Assembly: GCF_900129425.1 (NCBI RefSeq)
Contig: NZ_LT670817.1
Location: 8,150,001-8,214,000 of the forward strand
Direction: 5' to 3'
DNA length: 64,000 nucleotides
Source: Bradyrhizobium erythrophlei
GTDB taxonomy: Bacteria; Pseudomonadota; Alphaproteobacteria; Rhizobiales; Xanthobacteraceae
Shown one piece after another: positions 34,486 to 43,262 of the stretch. The notes beneath the pieces are model-generated. The model was not told the DNA's origin. It saw only the letters and a program-made list of their open reading frames with translations, and did no database searches. The position numbers and the translations under genes are program-made. The first letter of the stretch is position 1; every line of letters begins with the position of its first letter.

Positions 34486-37236
34486 TTGATCCAGCCGCGC
34501 TCGAGCCATCCTGCACATGGAACGGGCACCTTGCCCGGCGGAGGACAGCTGCCATTTCTGGCGACCAAGATCGTGCCGGCACGATTCCTGGGGTTGGTCG
34601 CACGTCCTCGGCTCCTCGCCATCTTGTCCGAACTCCCGACCAAGCGACTTGGTGTCATCAAGGCGCCCGCGGGTTTCGGCAAGAGTTCACTGGCGGCCGC
34701 CTGGGCCGAGAAACTCGAGCAAAGCGGTAATTGCGTCGGGTGGCTGACCATCGATTCAGACGACGACGAGGCCACACGGTTTCTATTTTACGTATCTCAG
34801 GCCCTGCACCATGCCTGTCCGGACGTTGGCGCCGGAGCAATTGGGCTGATCCTCGAGAACAACCTGATCGACCCGACAGCAATCCTGTCCAGCTTGATCA
34901 ATGACCTGGCTGAGATAGAAGATGATGTATACCTGTTTCTCGAAGACTATCACTGGGTCCGCGCTTTTCGCATCCATCAAGCGGTTGCCTATTTTCTGAA
35001 GCACGCACCGTCTCACTGTCATGTGGTGCTTACGACGCGCGCCGAACCCCCCCTGCCGCTTGCGACCTTGCGAGCCCAGAATCAGCTGATCGAGATTGAT
35101 GCTGTAGCCTTGCGATTCGACATGCAGGAGACAAAAGCCTTTCTGGACAGCACCAAGCCTGGCGTTCTGGAACTCGCCGACGTCCAGCTGTTGCAACGCA
35201 AGACCGAGGGTTGGCCAGCGGCCCTGCGAATCATCGCCTCGATGCCTTCCCAATCCAGACCCGGCCTAAGGGAGTATGTGCACAACCTATCCGGTTCGCA
35301 GCGCCCAATCGCCACCTATTTTGCGGAGCTGCTGGATGGGCTTTCGACCGAGTTGGTCGAGTTCATGCTCCGGACAGCCATTCTCGATCGGCTCTCCGGT
35401 CGATTATGCGAAGCCGTCACCGGTGCGAACTCGGGCCGAACAATCTTGGCAACGCTCGCGCAGCGGCAACTTCTTCTCATGCCACTCGACAATGAAGGCG
35501 TTTGGTATCGCTATCATGCGCTTCTCGCCGAATATCTGAGGCAAAGGCTGGAGGCGGACCGGGGCATTGAAATTCCCGAGCTGCACCGGCGTGCGGCACT
35601 TTGGTATGCCTCCCAGGAATTGTGGACCGAAGCGGTCGAGCACGCGATTGCAGCCGGAGACCCTGATCGTGCGATCAGCTGGATCAAGAATTGCGCAATG
35701 GCCTTGATTAAGAGAGGGGATCTCTTCACCCTGCTCGAATGGCAGCGCCAGTTTCCCGATGAACTCATGCGAGGTCAGCCCGAGGTCAGGTTGGCGATCG
35801 CCTGGGGATTGGCACTCGCGCTACGTTTTGATGAGGCCTTGCGGCTCGCAACTGAAATAGAGAACTATATCGCCGCTGATCATCTGCCGGAGAGCGATTT
35901 GCAGTGCGAGTGCCAGGCGATCCGCTCCGTTGCTATCGCGCTGAAGGACGATAGCGAAAGAGCTCTGCCCTTGGCGGAGGATTGTGTCAACCGATCTCGA
36001 GATCCGTGGACCGCAAATGTGGCCTCCAATGTTGTTCGCTTTGGCCACATGCAAGCCGGTGACCTCAAGCAATTCTACGCGACGCCCTGGATACCCTATT
36101 CGCTGGAGGACGACCGGAGAAACGTATTCGCGTCGGTATATCGGCGTTGCCTTCAAGGTCTCGCAGAGCTCCGGCAGATACGTCTCGTCGCGGCGGAGGG
36201 GCATTACCGTGAGGGGTTGCGCATTGCGGAGCAGCATGTTGGCCCGAACTCGGTAGCGGCGGCTTTGCCTGCCAGTCTTCTTGCACGGATTTTGTACGAG
36301 CAAGGCCAATTGGACGAGGCGGAAGCTTTGGTGATCGATCGCGCACCGCTGATCATCTCTGGAACGATGCTGGACTGCGTTCGGAGCGCCTATTTCGTGC
36401 TGGTTAGAGCCGCGGCTGCTCGGATGAACCTCGAGCGGGCTCACACGCTCCTGGAGCGGGCTGAAAACCATGGCATCTCACGAGATTGGGGAAGGCTGAC
36501 GGCAGCTGCGACAGCAGAACAAGCGCGGCTTTACCTCAACGAAGGGCGCGCGGATGAAGGCGCCGCATGCGTCGATCGCCTGGAGCGACTTGCGCGAAAG
36601 TACCCTGCGCCCAGGCTTTGCGCCTGGTCGGAAATTCAATGGGACCACAAACTAGCCCACGCTTATTTGTTGGGAAAACGGGAGCGCCCCGAGGAGGCGA
36701 TGTCAATCCTGCGGGAGCTGCAGCGCGAAACCGAAGCAGCACAGCATCGCTACTTCTTGATCCGAGTTGGAATTCGCATCTCGGCCCTTCAGCTAAGCGT
36801 CGGCAAAGCCGCGGACGCAACGAATCGATTTCGCCGTATTCTTGCCGCATGCGCGGGCGGAGGTCTCTATCAGATCATTTTGGACGAGGGTTCGATCATT
36901 TCCGACCTCGTCCAGATGGTCCAGAAGAGCGGCAGCACTAACGCGCATTTAATGTCTTATGTCGACAGGCTCGTGGCCGATTCCCAAAGGGCACGGCAAG
37001 ATCGCTTGGTACCGACCTTCAGAGCCCAGGCTCTGCACGCATTGAGTACACGCGAGACCGAAATCCTCAAGCTGATCGCACAAGGATTGTCCAATAAGGA
37101 AATCGCTCGGAGCCTTGATATTGGTCCTGAGACCGTGAAGTCGCACCTCAAGAGCGCCTTCACCAAGCTGGGTGTGGAGAGGCGCGCGCAGGCGGTATCC
37201 CGTGCGCAGACCCTGGGCCTTGTCACCACGCAATGA
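34486..37236 (+). CDS. MalT-like LuxR-family regulator (STAND ATPase with C-terminal HTH)
   Basis: A 916-residue regulator. The N-terminus has the MalT-family LATKIVPARF segment and the P-loop APAGFGKSS at about residues 60-68, then LEDYHWV (Walker B) and the arginine-rich LLTTRAEPPLPL sensor. A long helical-repeat region follows, and the last about 60 residues are a LuxR helix-turn-helix (LSTRETEILKLIAQGLSNKEIA, then VKSHLKSAFTKLGV). The start is TTG at 34486 with a good AGGGGGAG site; no ATG fits before the conserved N-terminus. Ligand unknown. Confidence 0.88.
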   Translation: MIQPRSSHPAHGTGTLPGGGQLPFLATKIVPARFLGLVARPRLLAILSELPTKRLGVIKAPAGFGKSSLAAAWAEKLEQSGNCVGWLTIDSDDDEATRFLFYVSQALHHACPDVGAGAIGLILENNLIDPTAILSSLINDLAEIEDDVYLFLEDYHWVRAFRIHQAVAYFLKHAPSHCHVVLTTRAEPPLPLATLRAQNQLIEIDAVALRFDMQETKAFLDSTKPGVLELADVQLLQRKTEGWPAALRIIASMPSQSRPGLREYVHNLSGSQRPIATYFAELLDGLSTELVEFMLRTAILDRLSGRLCEAVTGANSGRTILATLAQRQLLLMPLDNEGVWYRYHALLAEYLRQRLEADRGIEIPELHRRAALWYASQELWTEAVEHAIAAGDPDRAISWIKNCAMALIKRGDLFTLLEWQRQFPDELMRGQPEVRLAIAWGLALALRFDEALRLATEIENYIAADHLPESDLQCECQAIRSVAIALKDDSERALPLAEDCVNRSRDPWTANVASNVVRFGHMQAGDLKQFYATPWIPYSLEDDRRNVFASVYRRCLQGLAELRQIRLVAAEGHYREGLRIAEQHVGPNSVAAALPASLLARILYEQGQLDEAEALVIDRAPLIISGTMLDCVRSAYFVLVRAAAARMNLERAHTLLERAENHGISRDWGRLTAAATAEQARLYLNEGRADEGAACVDRLERLARKYPAPRLCAWSEIQWDHKLAHAYLLGKRERPEEAMSILRELQRETEAAQHRYFLIRVGIRISALQLSVGKAADATNRFRRILAACAGGGLYQIILDEGSIISDLVQMVQKSGSTNAHLMSYVDRLVADSQRARQDRLVPTFRAQALHALSTRETEILKLIAQGLSNKEIARSLDIGPETVKSHLKSAFTKLGVERRAQAVSRAQTLGLVTTQ

Positions 37237-37261
37237 AGCTAAGCCTGGGTACTATTCGATA

Positions 37262-37345
37262 CAGACGATTGGACCGACGAACGAGTGTTTGAGATATATC
37301 CGCTGCCAAATTGACGCTCCCCGAGCGCCTTCCAAATGGCCCCAT
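37262..37345 (-). pseudogene. Relic of a winged-helix domain similar to the 31260-34304 regulator
   Basis: The minus strand reads IWKALGERQFGSGYISNT, matching IRKALGDGQFGNRYIANI of the neighbouring regulator, and the DNA shares CCGACGAACGAG and TGCCAAATTG blocks. Only this fragment is readable. It suggests that a second copy of the regulator gene once lay here and was mostly deleted. Confidence 0.6.
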
Positions 37346-37377
37346 GTGAACCCCCAGGCCCGCCAAGGGGCCGAAGC

Positions 37378-37995
37378 TCAGCACTTCGCTGCGCTGATCG
37401 CTCGCGGCATATTCTCGTCCATGCCGGTTCTTGAGGTGGCCTCGCCAGGGCTTCCGCGCTCACGTCGCCAGTTGGCCGGACTTTGACCAAAGGCCTGTCT
37501 GAAGAGCCTGCATAGATGTGCTTGATCCGAAAAGCCCACGCTCAAGGCTATTTCGCTCAGCGGTTCCGCACTGGTCATCATCAGGTGGCAGGCTTTCTCC
37601 AGACGCCTTCTCACCACGTAGGCATGTGGCGACTCGCCAACAGCCAGTTTGAACTTACGTGAGAAGTGCGCCTTGCTTCGACGGGCAACAGTACTGAGAT
37701 CCCGGATGTGAATGGTACGATGTAAGTTGTTGTCAATGTAAGCTCGCACTCGAAGGATCTGCCAAGACGCCAGACCGCCCCTTGTGGAGCCGTTAGCGCC
37801 CGAACAACGTTCGATCTCCGCTTGCAGGATGTGCGATGCTGTGACCAGCGACGCCTTGGCCGCCTCCTGATCACGCTCCAACTCTCGCTTGGCAGTTTCA
37901 AGCAGCTTGGCTACGCTGTTCGCAACCAGGTGGAACTGTTGATCGGCTGCAATGGAAGATTCCGGTGCGGTGGTTTGAAGTCCTTCCATGATCAC
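37378..37995 (-). CDS. AraC-family transcriptional regulator
   Basis: A 205-residue protein whose C-terminal half is a double helix-turn-helix of the AraC type (VRAYIDNNLHRTIHIRDLS, KAHFSRKFKLAVGESPHAYV, then ALSVGFSDQAHLCRLFRQAFGQSPANWRRE). The N-terminal about 85 residues are helical, too short for a cupin sensor. It converges with the MalT-like gene. Its targets may be the nearby decarboxylase genes, by proximity only. Confidence 0.88.
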   Translation of the reverse strand: MIMEGLQTTAPESSIAADQQFHLVANSVAKLLETAKRELERDQEAAKASLVTASHILQAEIERCSGANGSTRGGLASWQILRVRAYIDNNLHRTIHIRDLSTVARRSKAHFSRKFKLAVGESPHAYVVRRRLEKACHLMMTSAEPLSEIALSVGFSDQAHLCRLFRQAFGQSPANWRRERGSPGEATSRTGMDENMPRAISAAKC

Positions 37996-38062
37996 TCCCT
38001 CGACGAACTATCCGAGGCTTCGGATTGGCGAGAGAGTGCACCAACCGGTCCCTTTTGGCTCG

Positions 38063-38341
38063 TTAATCAGCGTTATGGAAAGTTAATGTTGCCCAGCCCC
38101 ACGGGACAAATTTAGTATTAAAGATCAATATGTTACATCTTGGCGAACCTGGGTTCGCAGCGATTCGGAACTTCCCGGCGGTCGCCCAGATCCAAAATGC
38201 CATGAGAGACACGAGGATGCAGACGTACAGGGCCGCCTCCGCCAGCGGAGGATTCGCGAACATCGATCTCAATCCGCGACCGACAACAAATCGAACAGCG
38301 ATCAGGATCACCAAGGCGAGAAACGGTATCGCACTACTCAC
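38063..38341 (-). CDS. Small membrane protein coupled to decarboxylase gene
   Basis: 92 residues with two hydrophobic helices (IPFLALVILIAVRFVVG and LYVCILVSLMAFWIWATAG). The ATG overlaps the upstream decarboxylase stop by 4 bases. No family recognised. The C-terminal third looks unstructured, and the true end may be a later loss of stop. Confidence 0.5.
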   Translation of the reverse strand: MSSAIPFLALVILIAVRFVVGRGLRSMFANPPLAEAALYVCILVSLMAFWIWATAGKFRIAANPGSPRCNILIFNTKFVPWGWATLTFHNAD

Positions 38342-39138
38342 GAGCCATGGTCTTCGAGGATCTTCAGATCGCTAACTGAGTATGAAAGTGAGTAGCGAAA
38401 CCCTGACTCGATCCTGTTCGGCGCGAGCGCGTCGAGTTCTTCGCCATTCGCTTCCGGAAAATTAAGCTCGCCCTTCCCGCTCCATGCCCCGACAACAGTG
38501 AGTTTGTCGGTGATCGACATCGCCAGCTCGTTGACCGCGGGTTTGTCCTGGTAGCCGGCTGCCAATCTCGGAAAGTATCGCAACAAGACCGTGGGTCGGC
38601 TAAGGAGAGACATTCCGTTTTCGACCGGCTTGTGCAAGGTGACGCAGGCTTCCGCAAGACGCTGGCCATGCGCCGAGAGGCTGGCGCCAAACCGGCTGCC
38701 GGACGCGACCGGCGCTGCGGCGGGGCCTGAGGCCGCAAAGGAGCGCGTCTGAAAAATGCTACCCATTTTCTTTGGAAACCCCTGCGTCCAACCGCGCGCC
38801 AGCGCAGCATCATTGTCGACATAAATATATGGACACCACATGACCGGCACGTCGCGATACATTGCGTCGACCAAAACAAACGCCTCGCGATATTGATAAC
38901 GAGCCGGCTCAAGGTATTCGTCGTCCTGGGCGGTGAATTGCCAATCAAGAAACATCATGAGGGCGCGACCGTTTGAGTTCGGATCTGGGGAAAGACCCTT
39001 CGGCAATGTCGCCGCCGTCGCATCGGGGTGCGTCCAGAATTCGACTCCAACAACGTCGCCGGCATAGTGCCAGGGTGGCGGCGGAGTGAGTGCGGCCTGA
39101 CCGAATGGCGATTTCGGAACTGTAAAGCCCTTTAGCAT
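38338..39138 (-). CDS. Acetoacetate decarboxylase family protein, catalytic residues present
   Basis: A 266-residue member of the acetoacetate decarboxylase family. Counting by hand against Clostridium acetobutylicum ADC, the Schiff-base lysine K115 and its neighbour K116 correspond to K123-K124 (GFPKKMG) and E76 to E85 (YREAF). It is about half identical in pattern to the upstream paralogue at 39274-40074, which is 135 bases away on the same strand. It probably acts on a beta-keto acid or a related compound; the family is functionally diverse. Confidence 0.85.
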   Translation of the reverse strand: MLKGFTVPKSPFGQAALTPPPPWHYAGDVVGVEFWTHPDATAATLPKGLSPDPNSNGRALMMFLDWQFTAQDDEYLEPARYQYREAFVLVDAMYRDVPVMWCPYIYVDNDAALARGWTQGFPKKMGSIFQTRSFAASGPAAAPVASGSRFGASLSAHGQRLAEACVTLHKPVENGMSLLSRPTVLLRYFPRLAAGYQDKPAVNELAMSITDKLTVVGAWSGKGELNFPEANGEELDALAPNRIESGFRYSLSYSVSDLKILEDHGS

Positions 39139-39273
39139 TTCCGTACCCTGATGCGTCGATCACTTTCGGAACCGAGGCTATCGAAACCAGCCACAATTGA
39201 TTTGATCGAAGTGCGCCGACTTGTTTATTTCTGCCGCGATCCACAAAGCGCCTGTTGGCATCAGCCGCGATTG

Positions 39274-40074
39274 CTAGGCGGTCAGGTCTGCCAGGATCTC
39301 GATATCGGTGACGGAATAGGAGAACGAGAATCGATATCCGCGCCCCACCTTCACCGGTCCCAGCACTTCCAACTCTTCGCCAAAGGCCTCCGGAAAATCG
39401 AGTTCCCCGTCGCCGGTCCAGATGTTTGTGACCAGGAGGCGGTCCGAGACGCATCGAACGAGTTCATCCACGGCTGGCTTGTCGTGCAAGCCCGCGGAGA
39501 GCCGCGGAAAATATCTCCGCCCCACAATACCGCGATCGAGCAGGCCGACAAGATGCTCCGCTTTTTCGCGCAAGGTGACACGGGCTTGCACCAGCAGCCG
39601 ACCATGAGCGGACATGCAGGCAGAGAACCGGCTATCGTGCGCGAGCGGCGGCGAAGCCGCGCTCGCGGTGGCAAAGGTGCGGGTCTGGTGCACAGCGCCG
39701 AATTTTCTCGGATAGCCCTGGATCCAGCCTCTCATCAAGGCAGCGTCGTTATCGGTGTAGCAATATGGACACCATGCTATTGGTGACCCCTTCCACATCG
39801 CGTCGAGGAGGACGCTGAACCCGCGGCACTGATATCTGGCAGGATCGAGATGCTCGTTGTTCTGCGCAGTGAACTGATAGTCCGTGAAGAGTGCTACAGA
39901 GTGGCCTGGACATTTCCTATCAAGCTCGACGCCCGTCGGGAGGGTGTGGACTGATACCTCGGGATCATTCCAGAACTCCACCGCCAGGACGTCACCCGCG
40001 AAATGCCAGGGGGGCGACGGGACTAATGCAGCAGCGCCCAGAAGGGACCGGGGCGCAGTGAATCCTTTCAGCAT
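39274..40074 (-). CDS. Acetoacetate decarboxylase-like paralogue lacking the Schiff-base lysine
   Basis: 266 residues, the same length and start (MLKGFT) as its downstream paralogue. The catalytic segment reads GYPRKFG, so the position of ADC K115 is arginine (R123) while K116 is kept (K124), and the E76 position is glycine (G85, in CRGFS). The fold should be intact but classical decarboxylation is unlikely. It may be a ligand-binding or regulatory partner, or have a different chemistry. Confidence 0.85.
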   Translation of the reverse strand: MLKGFTAPRSLLGAAALVPSPPWHFAGDVLAVEFWNDPEVSVHTLPTGVELDRKCPGHSVALFTDYQFTAQNNEHLDPARYQCRGFSVLLDAMWKGSPIAWCPYCYTDNDAALMRGWIQGYPRKFGAVHQTRTFATASAASPPLAHDSRFSACMSAHGRLLVQARVTLREKAEHLVGLLDRGIVGRRYFPRLSAGLHDKPAVDELVRCVSDRLLVTNIWTGDGELDFPEAFGEELEVLGPVKVGRGYRFSFSYSVTDIEILADLTA

Positions 40075-40113
40075 TTCTAGTCCCCACCACCAGTGGCGTA
40101 TCAGCCGCGCATT

Positions 40114-40128
40114 ATTTCAACATGAAAT
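40114..40128. promoter_or_regulatory. Palindrome upstream of the decarboxylase genes
   Basis: ATTTCA-ACA-TGAAAT, a perfect 6-bp inverted repeat with a 3-base centre, 39 bases before the start of the decarboxylase-like gene at 40074. Size and position suit an operator, but no binder is known. Confidence 0.35.
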
Positions 40129-40372
40129 GTTAGCGTTGGTCCTGTTCCCAGCGCTTGGACAAACATGTAACGACTTGCTGGTTTGTGCGCACCCGACGTC
40201 GATCGCACGATTCAGGATAGTGCGAGCACGTTTCAACAAGCGCTCTACGCCGGCTTTTCCTAAAGCGGATCATCGTTCGGACATCTGAAACGCGCCGCTG
40301 CCTGTTTCGAATATCGACGAGGTCTGTTGAGTTTTCTTGCAAGCGGCCGCTTCGCCTAACGGAGATGTGTCA

Positions 40373-40732
40373 ATGAAGATTCGTTCGCTCTGGATGATTG
40401 CAGCGGTCTGCTTTGTGGCCCCGGCATCTGTCACACACGCGAGATCCGCCTATGATGGCTCCTGGGATCTTGTCTTCGTGACGCAAAGGGGCTCATGCGA
40501 TCCCACTTACAACTTCACCGTCAATATTTCCGACGGCATTGTGACCCATCCCAACCTGGTAAGATTCAGGGGATACGTCGCGAGATCTGGTGCGGTTCGT
40601 GCGTCGGTGACGGTTCAGGACAAATTTGCGTCCGGCACGGGCAGGCTGTTCGGGACGTCCGGTCGCGGAAAATGGAGCGGCCGCGCGGGAAGTGCGCGAT
40701 GCTCTGGCTATTGGACCGCGCAACGCAATTAG
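40373..40732 (+). CDS. Small secreted hypothetical protein
   Basis: 119 residues from the ATG at 40373 with a GGAGA site upstream. A clear signal peptide (SLWMIAAVCFVAPASVTHA) is followed by YDGSWDLVFVTQRGSC and a second cysteine near the C-terminus (RCSGYW), possibly a disulfide pair. The glycine- and serine-rich end suggests a small beta-sandwich. The family is common in Bradyrhizobium and its function is not known. Confidence 0.75.
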   Translation: MKIRSLWMIAAVCFVAPASVTHARSAYDGSWDLVFVTQRGSCDPTYNFTVNISDGIVTHPNLVRFRGYVARSGAVRASVTVQDKFASGTGRLFGTSGRGKWSGRAGSARCSGYWTAQRN

Positions 40733-40953
40733 CATCCATCGATGGGAAAGAGGAGCATCCGGGCGATCGCCTTCATCCTGCGCTGCTCGGGAGCGGCAAC
40801 GATCGGCTACGAGCTGGCATCTTCGCTGGGATTGCATGAGTCACGATCGCCCTGCCGGCGACGCTCCTGTCTGCTCACGGGCGAACCGCGGAACGAACGA
40901 TTGCCGCCGCTGAACGATATCGCGCAGATCGGCGGCGGGCACGAGCGAGTTAA

Positions 40954-40983
40954 CTCGTCCGTAAACCGCCGCAAACGGACGAG
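40954..40983 (+). promoter_or_regulatory. Stem-loop covering the ribosome-binding region of the efflux operon
   Basis: A perfect 9-bp inverted repeat CTCGTCCGT / ACGGACGAG with a 12-base loop, ending 8 bases before the ATG at 40992. The right arm contains the likely Shine-Dalgarno (GGACGAG), so the hairpin could hide it, or the repeat could be a DNA operator. Confidence 0.45.
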
Positions 40984-40991
40984 AACCGGTA

Positions 40992-43055
40992 ATGGCAGAT
41001 ACATTCGACCCGACCGAACCAATCGCTGAGGCAAGTGCTGTTGGCCGATGGACCTCCGCCATCGCGAAGGCTACTCCGTCGCTGCTGTTCGCACTTCGAC
41101 TATGGACGGCGGTATGCCTCGCGCTCTTCGTTGCATTCTGGCTCGAGCTCGACAATCCATTTTGGGCCGGTACCTCCGCGGCGATTGTGTGCCAGCCTCA
41201 GCTCGGAGCTTCGCTGCGCAAGGGCTGGTTCCGGATGATCGGCACCGCGGTCGGCGCCACAATGATCGTGGTGCTGACCGCGTGCTTTCCGCAGGATCGC
41301 ATTGCCTTTCTGGTGCTTCTTGCCCTCTGGTGCGGCATCTGTGCATTCGCCGCTACGGTGTTCCGCAACTTCGCATCCTACTCGGCCGCGCTCGCCGGCT
41401 ATACGGCGGCGATCATTGCCGCCGACAATCTCGGCGCGACCGGGGGCGCGAGTTCGGATGTCTTCCTGCTGGCGGTCACGCGCGCGAGCGAGATCTGCAT
41501 CGGGATCGCGTGCGCCGGCATCGTCCTCGCTGGTACTGATCTCGGCGGCGCCCAGCGCCGGCTCGCAGAATCACTTGCAAATCTTGCGGCCGAGATCATG
41601 GGCCGATTTGGCCGCATGCTCGCCCTTGCAGAGGCGCAACTGCCGGACACGCAGGCCGAGCGTCGCGAGTTCGTCCGGAGCGTCATCGCACTCGACCCCG
41701 TGATCGATCAGGCGCTCGGGGAATCCAGCCACCTGCGCTACAACTCGCCGAAGCTGCAAACAGCTATGTATGGCTTGTTCGGGGCGCTGGACGGCTGGCG
41801 CGGAGTTGCGACGCATCTCAGTCGTTTGCCCGAGGCCGCAAGGCGGCAGGGGGCCGACATCATCCTGCGAAGCCTCCCGTCCGAGCTTCGATCGGTACCG
41901 GAGGCGGGCTCGCCGGTGCTCCGGATCGCTGATTACCGCGCTTGCGAGGAGGCGGTGCGGACATTGATCGTCCTGCCCGCCGACACGCCATCGTTGCGGT
42001 TGCTCGCTGACGAAACGGCCAAGTTGCTGGCCGGCATCTTGCATGTGCTCGATGGGTTGGCACTTCTTGTCGATGCTCCGGATCATCCTTCGCTTGGCGC
42101 GCGCAGCTTCCGGCTAAGCGAACCCGATTGGTTGCCTGCTCTCATCAATGCGGCACGCGCGTTTCTCGCTATCGGTGCTGTCGAGCTTTTCTGGGTCGCG
42201 ACCGCCTGGCCAAACGGCGCCTCGACGATCGTGTTCGTAGCGGTCGTGGCTCTGTTGCTTTCGCCGAAAGGCGATCTTGCCTACGGCGGATCTCTCGCAT
42301 TCGCGCTCGGCACCACTGGCGCCGTGGTTTGTGCGGCAGCCGTCAAATTCGCGATGTTGCCGGCGCTGCAAACGTTCCCGGCCTTTTGCGCCGCCCTGGG
42401 TCTCTTCTTCTTGCCGGCCGGCTTTGCAGTGGCCGTGAGCCGGCAACCCATAGTGACCGCCGTCCTAACCGCTATGGCGTTCAACTTCATCCCTCTCCTC
42501 GCGCCCACCAACGAGATGAGCTACGACACCATGCAATATTACAATTCCGCGCTTGCAATCGTCGTGGGCTGCGGCGTGGCACCGCTGGCATTTTGGCTGC
42601 TGCCTCCGTTGTCGCCGGCCCTTCGAGTGCGTCGCCTTCTCGCCTTGAGCTCCCGTGACCTGCGTCGCCTCGCGATCGCTCCCGAGCTTCCGACACCGGA
42701 GCATTGGGAGAGCCGCATTTACAGCCGGCTCTCGGCGTTGCCAGATCAAGCAACGCCGTTGCAGCGCGCACAGCTGCTGGCAGCGCTTTCCGTCGGTACC
42801 GAGATCATCGGCCTTCGCCAAATGGCTACGCACGTTGGGACGACCGCGGAGCTCGACGCCGCACTCAATGACATCGCGCTCGGACACAGCACCAAAGCGA
42901 TCGCGAAGCTGCGTCAATTCGACGACCGACTCGCCTCTACGCGTGGAACCGGTACTGAGGCAACCAGGGCCCTTCGAGGGCGCGGCCGCGTCCTGATCAT
43001 CTCCGAGGCGCTTGCCGAGCATGGCCATTACTTCGACACAGGAGCGCCCGCGTGA
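40992..43055 (+). CDS. FUSC-family aromatic acid exporter component (AaeB-like)
   Basis: A 687-residue inner-membrane protein of the fusaric acid resistance/AaeB family: an N-terminal bundle of about six helices (LWTAVCLALFVAFWLELDN, then GTSAAIVCQPQLGASLRKG), a cytoplasmic region, a second hydrophobic half near residues 385-540, and a soluble C-terminus. With the small DUF1656 protein and the HlyD-type adaptor downstream it forms the known aaeB-aaeX-aaeA type efflux arrangement for hydroxylated aromatic acids. It overlaps the next gene by 4 bases. No outer-membrane channel gene is present here. Confidence 0.88.
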   Translation: MADTFDPTEPIAEASAVGRWTSAIAKATPSLLFALRLWTAVCLALFVAFWLELDNPFWAGTSAAIVCQPQLGASLRKGWFRMIGTAVGATMIVVLTACFPQDRIAFLVLLALWCGICAFAATVFRNFASYSAALAGYTAAIIAADNLGATGGASSDVFLLAVTRASEICIGIACAGIVLAGTDLGGAQRRLAESLANLAAEIMGRFGRMLALAEAQLPDTQAERREFVRSVIALDPVIDQALGESSHLRYNSPKLQTAMYGLFGALDGWRGVATHLSRLPEAARRQGADIILRSLPSELRSVPEAGSPVLRIADYRACEEAVRTLIVLPADTPSLRLLADETAKLLAGILHVLDGLALLVDAPDHPSLGARSFRLSEPDWLPALINAARAFLAIGAVELFWVATAWPNGASTIVFVAVVALLLSPKGDLAYGGSLAFALGTTGAVVCAAAVKFAMLPALQTFPAFCAALGLFFLPAGFAVAVSRQPIVTAVLTAMAFNFIPLLAPTNEMSYDTMQYYNSALAIVVGCGVAPLAFWLLPPLSPALRVRRLLALSSRDLRRLAIAPELPTPEHWESRIYSRLSALPDQATPLQRAQLLAALSVGTEIIGLRQMATHVGTTAELDAALNDIALGHSTKAIAKLRQFDDRLASTRGTGTEATRALRGRGRVLIISEALAEHGHYFDTGAPA

Positions 43056-43252
43056 GGTTTACCGATATCAACCTGTTCGGTGTCTACGTTGCGCCGATCT
43101 CAATCATGATGATCGAAGCCTGGCTCGTTACCATCGTACTGCGTCGGGTCGCTGGCCGCTGGGGCTTGCTGCGGTACGTCTGGCATCCCGCTTTGTTCGT
43201 GTTTGCAGTGTACATCATCGTTCTTTCGTCCTTGGTCCTGAAGATTACCTAG
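43052..43252 (+). CDS. DUF1656 (AaeX-like) small membrane protein
   Basis: 66 residues with two transmembrane helices (GVYVAPISIMMIEAWLVTIV and LFVFAVYIIVLSSLVL) and a short basic loop. The length, position and helix pattern fit AaeX/DUF1656 proteins found between FUSC and HlyD genes. ATGA/GTGA-type overlap with the upstream gene and a 10-base gap to the adaptor show operon structure. Confidence 0.85.
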   Translation: MRFTDINLFGVYVAPISIMMIEAWLVTIVLRRVAGRWGLLRYVWHPALFVFAVYIIVLSSLVLKIT

Positions 43253-43262
43253 CGAGCTCGTC

